In this document: positions 1 through 5,637 of the stretch, one piece after another
Numbering within the stretch: position 1 is the stretch's first letter
How the letters are laid out: each line of letters opens with the position of its first letter
NCBI GenBank assembly: GCA_024638585.1
Contig: JAHEKA010000033.1
Location: 1-11,721, forward strand
Origin: Rhodospirillales bacterium
GTDB taxonomy: Bacteria; Pseudomonadota; Alphaproteobacteria; SMXQ01
DNA: 11,721 bases
Direction: 5' to 3'
Position numbers and translations under genes: made by a program
The notes under the pieces: model-generated
Told to the model about the DNA's origin: nothing
What the model saw: the letters and a program-made list of their open reading frames with translations, nothing else
Databases searched by the model: none

Positions 1-1340
1 TATTCCCGGGGCGCCGGCGCCGCGCGCATGGCGGCGATCTCTTCCTCGGTCAGCAGCCAGCGGAGCATCAATTCCTCATCCGAGGTCCCCGCGCCGCCGA
101 ACTTCGCCCGCATCTCCTCCAAGCTCAATTCATCGGGTTCCCATTTGCTGAGCTCCCGCGCCCGGGGCCGGTCCAGAACCTTGTCCTTCACGTCCGGGTC
201 CATGGCCTCGGCCGCCTCGCTGCCGAACTGGCCGAGGGCGTATTTGATCACCTGGTCGGTGACCTCCTTGTAAGGCTCGCCGGCGATGACGTTGATCGCC
301 GCCTGGGAGCCGACGAATTGCGAGAGCGGCGTCACCATGATGGGGTAACCCAGATCCTTGCGCACCCTCGTGGTCTCTTCCAACGCCTCGGCCAGCCGGT
401 CACCCAAGCCCACCACCTCTAGCTGATGGCCGAGGTTGGAGATCATGCCGCCCGGCACCTGATGCTGGTATTGGGCGTAGCGGTATTCGGCGGGGCGGCC
501 GATGGGGAACCCTTCGTGCCGGGCAATGCGGGTGAGGTCTTCGGAGACCGAACGCAGGCTCTCCAAGTCGATGTCCGGCTCGTGGCCGAGCGCCCGGGCG
601 TTTTCCGCAACGTTAAAGAGCGACGGCAGGGAGGCGCCGTCGGCCAGCGGCGGCAAGGCCGTGTTGATGATGGTGATGTCCTGCCTGATGGCCTCCAGGC
701 AGTTGAGCGGCCCGAGCCCGGTGGTGCAGTGGGTGTGGATCTCGATCGGGATGCCGGCGGCGTTCTCCCGCATCACCGGCACGAGGGCACGCACCGCTTC
801 CGGTGTCAGCAACCCGCCCGGGTCCTTGAGACAGAGCCTGGGCACCTTAAGCGATGCCGCCTGGCGGGTCCGCTCGGCATAATATTCCGGCGTGTGTTTG
901 GGCGAGACCGAGTAGATCAGGTTGAGGATCGGCTCAAGGCCCACCTCCCGGCACAGGCCGACCTTGAGCGTCCAGCCTTCCAGGTTGTTCCATTCGTCGG
1001 AAATGCGCGCCTGGCGGATGCCGGCATCGGCCATGCACTTGACGAACAGATGCTGCATGGACCGGGGATTGAATTCGAATGTCTTGACCCGGCCGACGAT
1101 GACGCGCAGCGGCGTCTTGGTGATGCGCCCGGCGACCAGGCGGATGCGTTCCCACGGGTCTTCCTTGAGCTCGCGCACCGCCTTCTTGACGTGGGAACCG
1201 GACAGCAGCTCGATGGCATCGAAGCCGGCATCATCCAAGCGGTCCGCCACCGAGAGCATCATCCCGGTGGTCATGCTTTCCGCCCACAGGCTCTGGTGGC
1301 CATCGCGGATGGTGGTATCGACGAATTGGATCTTGCTCAT
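1..1340 (-). CDS. Carboxyltransferase subunit of a biotin-dependent carboxylase (pyruvate carboxylase subunit B / oxaloacetate decarboxylase alpha type), 3' end at or beyond window edge
   Basis: The visible 446 codons open with MSKIQFVDTTIRDGHQSL, the signature of the PYC/OadA carboxyltransferase TIM barrel. This domain moves CO2 between carboxybiotin and a 2-oxoacid, classically pyruvate/oxaloacetate. Expected metal-site residues are present: Asp13, Lys172 in LCLKDPGG (the lysine carbamylated in the family), and His202/His204 in IHTHCTTG. Arg12 and Gln16 of the RDxHQ motif are kept, as is the later QYQHQMPGGM motif. The start ATG (1340-1338) overlaps the upstream biotin carboxylase stop as ATGA, implying translational coupling. 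The last two visible bases are TA, so the stop may fall exactly at the edge. If so, the protein ends near 446 residues, without the C-terminal biotinyl domain of full-length OadA (about 590 residues). The carrier is then the separate upstream BCCP. The NTAL segment has Asn where relatives usually have Asp. Family assignment is firm; pyruvate as substrate is inference. Confidence 0.9.
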   Translation of the reverse strand, partial: MSKIQFVDTTIRDGHQSLWAESMTTGMMLSVADRLDDAGFDAIELLSGSHVKKAVRELKEDPWERIRLVAGRITKTPLRVIVGRVKTFEFNPRSMQHLFVKCMADAGIRQARISDEWNNLEGWTLKVGLCREVGLEPILNLIYSVSPKHTPEYYAERTRQAASLKVPRLCLKDPGGLLTPEAVRALVPVMRENAAGIPIEIHTHCTTGLGPLNCLEAIRQDITIINTALPPLADGASLPSLFNVAENARALGHEPDIDLESLRSVSEDLTRIARHEGFPIGRPAEYRYAQYQHQVPGGMISNLGHQLEVVGLGDRLAEALEETTRVRKDLGYPIMVTPLSQFVGSQAAINVIAGEPYKEVTDQVIKYALGQFGSEAAEAMDPDVKDKVLDRPRARELSKWEPDELSLEEMRAKFGGAGTSDEELMLRWLLTEEEIAAMRAAPAPRE

Positions 1341-2698
1341 ATTCCGCCCTTCAGGTCCTCCAGGTTTCCTTCCAGCCAGCGCGTATTGACACCGCCCTTG
1401 ACGAAATCCAACTGGCAGGCCAGCAGCCGCAGGAAAGGGATCGTGGTGCTTACCCCGGTCACGGTGAACCGCGCCAGCGCCGCCTGCAGCCGTGCCACCG
1501 CCTGCAGCCGATTGTCGCCGGTCACGATCAGCTTTGCCAGAAGGGAATCGTAGAACGGCGGCACGACGTCGCCGGCCCGGCAATGGGTGTCGACGCGGAT
1601 GCCGTCGCCTACCGGCGGCTCCCACGCCTCGATCCGGCCCGGGCTCGGCTGGAAGCCGGCCGCCGCGTCCTCGGCCGTGATGCGGCATTCGATGGCATGG
1701 CCCTGAGTGCGGATATCGGACTGGGCGACCGTGAGACCTTCGCCGCCGGCAATGCGCAACTGCTCCGCCACCAGGTCGAGGCCGGTCACCATTTCCGTCA
1801 CCGGATGCTCCACCTGGATGCGGGTGTTCATCTCCAGGAAGTAGAACGCATCCCGGTCACCGTCGACGATGAATTCGACCGTGCCCGCGTTCTCGTAACG
1901 GATTGCCTCGGCCAGGGTCACGGCGGCGGCCCGGATGTCGCCGCGCAAGGCGTCGGAGAGGCCCGGCGCGGGCGCTTCCTCCACCACCTTCTGGTAGCGG
2001 CGCTGGACCGAGCAATCACGCTCTCCGACATGAACGACGCCGCCTTCGCTGTCGCCCAGCACCTGCACCTCGATATGCCGGGCATTGCCGACATAGCGTT
2101 CCATATAGAGGGTCTCGTCCCCGAATGCCGCGCGTGCCTCGGCACTGGCCGTGGCGAACGCATCGTCCAGCCCCGGGGCTTCGGTGACGATCTTAATGCC
2201 GCGCCCGCCGCCGCCCGCCGCCGCCTTGATCAAGAGCGGATAGCCGATCTCCGCGGCCACCACGGCGGCATCCTCCTGGGTGCGGACGCTGGCCGATCCC
2301 GGCACAACCGGCACGCCGATCTCCCTTGCCTGCCGACGGGCGGCCAGCTTGTTGCCCATGGCGGCGATGGCGTCGGCATCGGGACCGATGAACTTGATGC
2401 CCCGCTCCGCGCAGGCGCTGGCCAGCGCCGGCTGTTCCGCCAGGAAGCCGTATCCCGGATGCAGGGCATCGGCGCCCGCCTCCACGGCCGCGTCAAGAAC
2501 GGCGGCGATATTGAGGTAGCTCTCCGCCGGTGGTGCGGGGCCGATGATCATGGCCCGGTCGGCCAGTTCCGCGGCCAGGCTGTCGCGGTCGGCCTCGGAC
2601 ACCGCGGCGATCGTTTCCAGCCCCAAGACCCGGCAGGCCCGGATCACGCGGACGGCGATCTCACCTCGGTTGGCAATGAAGACCCGTTTGAGCGCCAT
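1337..2698 (-). CDS. accC: Biotin carboxylase (ATP-grasp)
   Basis: A 453-residue biotin carboxylase, close to the roughly 450 of E. coli AccC. It carboxylates carrier-bound biotin with ATP and bicarbonate. The N-terminal domain starts MALKRVFIANRGEIAVR and carries HPGYGFLAEQ (residues 80-89). The ATP-grasp domain has the glycine-rich loop AAAGGGGRGIKI (159-170), ERDCSVQRRYQK (227-237) and FLEMNTRIQVEHPVTE (287-302), holding the metal-binding Glu289, Asn291 and the catalytic Arg. I chose the ATG at 2698 over a TTG one codon upstream because it forms a TGATG overlap with the preceding BCCP stop and gives the usual N-terminus. Its own stop overlaps the next gene as ATGA. It is the middle gene of a three-gene minus-strand operon. 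Whether it serves acetyl-CoA carboxylase or only the neighbouring carboxyltransferase cannot be told from sequence; the operon favours the latter. Confidence 0.95.
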   Translation of the reverse strand: MALKRVFIANRGEIAVRVIRACRVLGLETIAAVSEADRDSLAAELADRAMIIGPAPPAESYLNIAAVLDAAVEAGADALHPGYGFLAEQPALASACAERGIKFIGPDADAIAAMGNKLAARRQAREIGVPVVPGSASVRTQEDAAVVAAEIGYPLLIKAAAGGGGRGIKIVTEAPGLDDAFATASAEARAAFGDETLYMERYVGNARHIEVQVLGDSEGGVVHVGERDCSVQRRYQKVVEEAPAPGLSDALRGDIRAAAVTLAEAIRYENAGTVEFIVDGDRDAFYFLEMNTRIQVEHPVTEMVTGLDLVAEQLRIAGGEGLTVAQSDIRTQGHAIECRITAEDAAAGFQPSPGRIEAWEPPVGDGIRVDTHCRAGDVVPPFYDSLLAKLIVTGDNRLQAVARLQAALARFTVTGVSTTIPFLRLLACQLDFVKGGVNTRWLEGNLEDLKGGI

Positions 2699-3231
2699 CA
2701 AGGGGTGTCGTCGGGCGAAATAAAGAACAAGATCTCGCCCTTCTGCACGAACTGGGCATTGGCCGCCACGACCTCGGCGATGGTGCCCGTGGTGCCGGCG
2801 GGGATCGACGTGAAGACCTTCATCACCTCCACCAGCCCGACCGTGGCATCGGCATCGACGCGGGCGCCGACCTCGACGAACGGATCGGCGCCGGGCTCTG
2901 GCGCTAGGTAGAACGTGCCGACCATCGGCGCGGTTATGGGGGTGAGGCCTTCACGCTGCACCGCCTCTTCGGGCAAGGCAGCGGGTTCCACACCAGCCAT
3001 CCCGCCGGTCTCGCCCTCCGGTTCCGGGGCCAGTGGCTCGGCGGCGGGCCGCGGCGGAGGTGCCTGGGCCGGCACCGACGCCCCGGCGGCCGGACCATCC
3101 AGACCGGCCGGCACGTAGCCTTTCTTGCTGACGGTCAGGTTGAGATCGCCCGAACGCAAACGGAAAAATTCGAAATCCGATTCCTCTATCAAACGCAGGA
3201 TTTCAAGAACGTCTTCTTCGGTCAACTCCAT
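2698..3231 (-). CDS. accB: Biotin carboxyl carrier protein (BCCP)
   Basis: A 177-residue carrier with the layout of AccB proteins. Residues 1-38 form an acidic helical N-terminus with a short strand-like tail (LTVSKK). Residues 40-95 are a Pro/Ala/Glu-rich flexible linker, and about 97-175 a biotinyl domain. The biotinylated lysine should be Lys138 in VEVMKVF; the Ala of the textbook AMK site is Val here, as in some BCCP subgroups. The open frame extends 99 codons further upstream, but that part is low-complexity, has no clear ribosome site and would reach past the divergent SDR start. I therefore start at the ATG at 3231, which has AG-rich sequence (GGGGGAG, GAAGG) just upstream and gives a normal AccB N-terminus. 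It is first in the operon, coupled to the biotin carboxylase by TGATG. The partner is most likely the PYC-type carboxyltransferase downstream rather than AccA/AccD, which are absent here. Confidence 0.9.
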   Translation of the reverse strand: MELTEEDVLEILRLIEESDFEFFRLRSGDLNLTVSKKGYVPAGLDGPAAGASVPAQAPPPRPAAEPLAPEPEGETGGMAGVEPAALPEEAVQREGLTPITAPMVGTFYLAPEPGADPFVEVGARVDADATVGLVEVMKVFTSIPAGTTGTIAEVVAANAQFVQKGEILFFISPDDTP

Positions 3232-3264
3232 GGCACCTTCGGCTCCCCCACAACGCACCCCACT

Positions 3265-3294
3265 TTCATAACCGATTTGCAGGCCTGGCGCCAA
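3265..3294 (-). promoter_or_regulatory. Candidate sigma-70 promoter for the carboxylase operon
   Basis: On the minus strand, TTGGCG (3294-3289) and TATGAA (3270-3265) are separated by 18 bp. Each matches the consensus at four of six positions. Transcription would start near 3258, giving a short leader of roughly 27 nt before the carrier-protein ATG at 3231. It lies in the only gap upstream of the operon. This is a by-eye match, not tested against background. Confidence 0.4.
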
Positions 3295-3332
3295 GCCGGA
3301 CGCCACAGGCCGACCGGGAACTTGCAGGCTTG
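3277..3332. repeat. Direct repeat TTGCAGGCYTG in the divergent promoter region, possible operator
   Basis: TTGCAGGCCTG (3277-3287) recurs as TTGCAGGCTTG (3322-3332), ten of eleven identical, 45 bp (about four helical turns) apart. Each copy is followed closely by GGCGCC (3287-3292 and 3341-3346); the first of these sits in the palindrome TGGCGCCA. The left copy lies in the spacer of the predicted operon promoter and the right copy overlaps the predicted -35 of the SDR promoter. That placement would suit a shared regulator. No regulator gene is in the window; function is inference. Confidence 0.35.
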
Positions 3333-3357
3333 ACAAGCGGGGCGCCAGATTGATGCT
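3330..3357 (+). promoter_or_regulatory. Candidate promoter for the SDR gene
   Basis: A perfect -35 hexamer TTGACA (3330-3335) is followed after 16 bp by GATGCT, a weak -10 (three of six matches). Such weak -10 boxes are tolerated in GC-rich alphaproteobacteria. It lies about 60 bp upstream of the SDR ribosome binding site GAGGGAGGA (3406-3414) and points away from the carboxylase operon. The two candidate promoters are back to back in a 187-bp intergenic region. Confidence 0.35.
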
Positions 3358-3418
3358 GGCCTCACGGGCCCGATCTGGTGATCCGGGCAAATACGGGCGG
3401 ATCAAGAGGGAGGACCAC

Positions 3419-4189
3419 ATGGACCTGAAGGAATGCGCGGCAATCGTCACGGGCTCGAGCTCGGTCACCGGGATCGGCGCGGAATGCGCCAAGGCGCTGG
3501 CCGGGCGCGGCTGCAACGTGGTGATCAATTACGTCTCCAACGAGGAAGGCGCCCGGAAGACCGCCGCCGAATGCGAGGCCAAGGGTGTGGAGACCTTGGT
3601 GTTCCAGGGCAATGTCGCCGAGGATTCCGATTGCCGCGCCATGGTGGCGGCGGCGGTCGACAAATGGGGGCGTCTCGATGCGTTGGTCAACAACGCGGCC
3701 ACGACCAAGCCGATCAAGCACCGGAACCTGGATGAACTCGACGGCGATGAATTCCTGCGGATCTATAAGGTCAACGTGGTCGGCACCTTCCAGATGATCC
3801 GCGCCGCCGTGCCCCACCTCAAGGCCAGCGGCGATGGCGCCGTGGTCAATATCGGCTCGACCGCGGTGTGGCGGGCATCGGGCAGCTCGATCGCCTATTG
3901 CGCGTCCAAGGGCGCGATCAGCAACATGACCATCTCCCTCGCCCGTGTGCTGGCACCGGAGGTCCGGCTCAACACCATCTGCCCGGGCGGGCTGCTCGGC
4001 AACTGGACGCGGTCCATCTTGACGGAAGAGGAATACCAGGATCGGGTGCGCAAGGCCGAGGACGAATACCTCCTCAAGAAGGCGATCTGGCCGCCGGACG
4101 TCGCGGCGACGGTGCTGTGGCTGATCGAAGGCGCAACCTGCATGACCGGGGAATCGGTCCGCATGGACGTGGGCCAACATCTGCAATAG
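3419..4189 (+). CDS. Short-chain dehydrogenase/reductase (classical SDR)
   Basis: A 256-residue NAD(P)-dependent oxidoreductase of normal classical SDR length. The Rossmann motif is TGSSSVTGIG (11-20), with five residues between TG and GIG instead of the usual three. NNAA (91-94) is the NNAG structural motif and Asn119 lies in the VNVVG segment. The catalytic triad is Ser147, Tyr160 and Lys164 (YCASK), with correct Ser-Tyr and Tyr-Lys spacing. CPGG (188-191) and CMTGESVRMDVG near the end are typical. The start at 3419 is fixed by GAGGGAGGA (3406-3414) four bases upstream; an earlier in-frame ATG at 3350 precedes this site and gives a non-homologous N-terminus. It is divergent from the carboxylase operon and 180 bp ahead of the TRAP genes on the same strand. 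It may act on the transported acid or alcohol, but SDR substrates cannot be assigned from these motifs. Confidence 0.93.
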   Translation: MDLKECAAIVTGSSSVTGIGAECAKALAGRGCNVVINYVSNEEGARKTAAECEAKGVETLVFQGNVAEDSDCRAMVAAAVDKWGRLDALVNNAATTKPIKHRNLDELDGDEFLRIYKVNVVGTFQMIRAAVPHLKASGDGAVVNIGSTAVWRASGSSIAYCASKGAISNMTISLARVLAPEVRLNTICPGGLLGNWTRSILTEEEYQDRVRKAEDEYLLKKAIWPPDVAATVLWLIEGATCMTGESVRMDVGQHLQ

Positions 4190-4369
4190 CGGCCGGGCGC
4201 CCGAACCGCCGGTTCACCGCCCCGGGCTTTCGCCTTGTGCGGAGCAAACGCCGCGCGCTAGTGTCGGGACTTCAGCCGTTCATACGGCACAAAAAACGAA
4301 ATCCTCCGGATAAGAAAAATCGGGTCGGAGGGTACAGGGACAGAATTCACGTCAACAGGGAGAGGACAA
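4190..4369 (+). promoter_or_regulatory. SDR-dctP intergenic region with probable dctP leader
   Basis: This 180-bp gap contains no gene. It holds a small inverted repeat, GCCGT-TCAT-ACGGC (4275-4288), followed by a run of A rather than T, so it is not a plus-strand terminator. A second inverted repeat pairs CCTCCG (4303-4308) with CGGAGG (4326-4331) around an A-rich loop and could be an operator. A possible promoter is TTGTGC...TAGTGT with 18-bp spacing near 4235-4266, but the match is poor. The dctP ribosome site AGGGAGAGGA (4357-4366) is strong. The A-rich patch 4289-4320 is notably AT-richer than its surroundings, as promoters often are. Confidence 0.35.
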
Positions 4370-5533
4370 ATGGCAGAGTCCAAATCCGAAACCGGTAAGG
4401 GTACGCGTGATCAGAAAGTCACCAGGCGCAAGCTGCTGAAGGGCGCCGGCCTGGCCACTGGCGCGGCGGCCATTGCCACCGCCTCCAAGGGCATAGGCTT
4501 CCCCTACATCGGCAACGCCGAGGCCGCGACCACGACTACGTGGAAGATTCAGACGTCCTGGCCCGGCGGTGTCGGCCTTTCCATCTTCAAGGACTGGTGC
4601 GCCAGCATCAAGGAGAAGACCGGCGGCGAACTCGCCTTCCAGGGCTTCGGTGCCAAGGAAGTGGTCGGTGACTTCCAACTGTTCGATGCGGTCAAGCGCG
4701 GCGTTCTCAACGCCATGAACCCGTTCACGCTTTATTGGGCCAAACGCATCCCGGCTTCCGTGTTCCTGAGCTCCTACCCGCTGGGTTTGCGCAACCCCCA
4801 TGAATGGGACGTGTTCTTCTATTCGCTGGGCGGGCTGCAGATCGCCCGCAAGCTGTTCGCCGCCCACGGCATGCACTACGTCGGGCCGATCCATCACGGG
4901 CCGAATATCATCCATTCGAAGGTGCCGATCCGTTCCATCGACGATTTCCGCGGGCGCAAGATGCGGCTGCCAGGCGGCATGGTCGCCGAGGTCTTCCAGG
5001 CAGCCGGCGCCAAGACGACGACCCTGCCGGGATCGGAAATCTTCCCGGCGCTCGAGAAAGGCACCATCGACGTCGCCGACTATGTGGGACCGGCGATCAA
5101 CTACTCCCTCGGCTTCCACAAGGCCACCAAGTACATCTCAATGGGACCGCCGGGCTTCATGTCGCTCTATCAGCCCGTCGACCTGATGGACCTGACGGTC
5201 AGCATGAACGACTGGAACAAGCTTTCGAATCGGATGAAGCAGTTCGTCGAATCGGAGGTGCATGTCTATTCCGATCTGCATCACGCCAAGATCCAGAAGG
5301 CCGATCAGGATGCCTGGAAGCTGTTCGAAAAGGCCGGCTCCATCGTTACCCGGCTTACCCAGGACGACGTGGAGAAGTTTACCAAGCTCGCCGTGCCGCG
5401 CTGGTACGCCTGGGCCAACAAGGACAAGGATGCGACGCAGGTCTTCAAGATCCAGCTCGACTACATGATGTCGGGCAGCCTGGGCTACGTCACGCCGGAC
5501 ATGATCAAAGGCCAAAAGCTGAAGTGGGGTTGA
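4370..5533 (+). CDS. dctP: TRAP transporter periplasmic substrate-binding protein, TakP-like, Tat-exported
   Basis: A 387-residue DctP-family solute receptor. It binds a small organic acid in the periplasm and delivers it to the DctQM permease, which is driven by an ion gradient. The N-terminus has a twin-arginine signal, VTRRKLLKGAG (Arg19-Arg20), then an Ala-rich hydrophobic stretch and a likely cleavage near residue 52 (NAEA). The mature part shows the TRAP receptor core: DFRGRKMRLPGG (192-203), with Arg199 at the position of the carboxylate-binding arginine of the family, LPGSEIFPALEKG (219-231), and ADYVGPAINYSLGFH (236-250). The YVGPAxNYxLGF form and the MGPPG and QPVDLMD motifs resemble TakP-type receptors for 2-oxoacids more than the succinate/malate DctP group. 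The exact ligand is not decidable. The start is set by AGGGAGAGGA just upstream. It is first of dctP-dctQ-dctM, with a structured 104-bp gap before dctQ. Confidence 0.93.
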   Translation: MAESKSETGKGTRDQKVTRRKLLKGAGLATGAAAIATASKGIGFPYIGNAEAATTTTWKIQTSWPGGVGLSIFKDWCASIKEKTGGELAFQGFGAKEVVGDFQLFDAVKRGVLNAMNPFTLYWAKRIPASVFLSSYPLGLRNPHEWDVFFYSLGGLQIARKLFAAHGMHYVGPIHHGPNIIHSKVPIRSIDDFRGRKMRLPGGMVAEVFQAAGAKTTTLPGSEIFPALEKGTIDVADYVGPAINYSLGFHKATKYISMGPPGFMSLYQPVDLMDLTVSMNDWNKLSNRMKQFVESEVHVYSDLHHAKIQKADQDAWKLFEKAGSIVTRLTQDDVEKFTKLAVPRWYAWANKDKDATQVFKIQLDYMMSGSLGYVTPDMIKGQKLKWG

Positions 5534-5534
5534 G

Positions 5535-5552
5535 GCGCGGCACCCGCCGCGC
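5535..5552 (+). other. GC hairpin immediately after the dctP stop codon
   Basis: GCGCGGC (5535-5541) and GCCGCGC (5546-5552) form a perfect 7-bp all-GC stem with an ACCC loop, starting two bases after the dctP stop. There is no T-run, so it is not a standard intrinsic terminator. With the larger hairpin 16 bases further on, it probably protects the 3' end of dctP mRNA. That role is inferred. Confidence 0.6.
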
Positions 5553-5568
5553 GGCCTACCGGTCAGCC

Positions 5569-5594
5569 GAAGGGGCGCCTTCGGGCGCCCCTTC
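5569..5594 (+). terminator. 11-bp UUCG-capped hairpin between dctP and dctQ (partial terminator or mRNA stabiliser)
   Basis: GAAGGGGCGCC (5569-5579) pairs perfectly with GGCGCCCCTTC (5584-5594). The loop is TTCG closed by C-G, the exceptionally stable C(UUCG)G tetraloop in RNA. The sequence after the stem (CTGATGCC) has no T-tract, so full termination is unlikely. Binding-protein genes of transporter operons often have such hairpins downstream, blocking 3' exonucleases or thinning read-through so that receptor exceeds permease. The structure is seen directly; the effect is inferred. Confidence 0.75.
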
Positions 5595-5604
5595 CTGATG
5601 CCCG

Positions 5605-5616
5605 GGGCCGCGGCCC
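5605..5616. repeat. 12-bp perfect palindrome upstream of dctQ
   Basis: GGGCCGCGGCCC is self-complementary, 21 bp upstream of the dctQ ATG and 10 bp after the UUCG hairpin. It might be a fortuitous GC palindrome or part of the folded leader. No recognisable ribosome binding site lies between it and the start codon. Confidence 0.4.
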
Positions 5617-5637
5617 GTCTTCGCCCGGCATTTCGTC

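Noticed and set aside
426..2911. Long plus-strand open frames (375 and 442 codons) opposite the carboxylase genes
   Set aside because: They are antisense shadows of high-GC codon use; the minus strand encodes clear biotin carboxylase and carboxyltransferase motifs and the shadows have no recognisable domains.
1337..3231. Acetyl-CoA carboxylase as the role of the accB/accC pair
   Set aside because: The coupled third gene is a PYC/OadA-type carboxyltransferase, not AccA/AccD, so this operon most likely makes a 2-oxoacid-type carboxylase; dual use of the biotin carboxylase is not excluded.
3232..3528. 99-codon N-terminal extension of the carrier protein
   Set aside because: It would overlap the divergent SDR gene and its ribosome site, is unlike any AccB N-terminus, and the ATG at 3231 gives the standard start.
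3362..4186. Minus-strand 274-codon frame opposite the SDR gene
   Set aside because: Shadow of a gene with intact catalytic triad and strong ribosome site.
4275..4288. GCCGT-TCAT-ACGGC hairpin as terminator of the SDR gene
   Set aside because: It is followed by A-rich, not T-rich, sequence, and a 5-bp stem is too short; possibly a leader or operator element.
4352..5119. Minus-strand 255-codon frame opposite dctP
   Set aside because: No motif or ribosome site; dctP is unambiguous on the plus strand.
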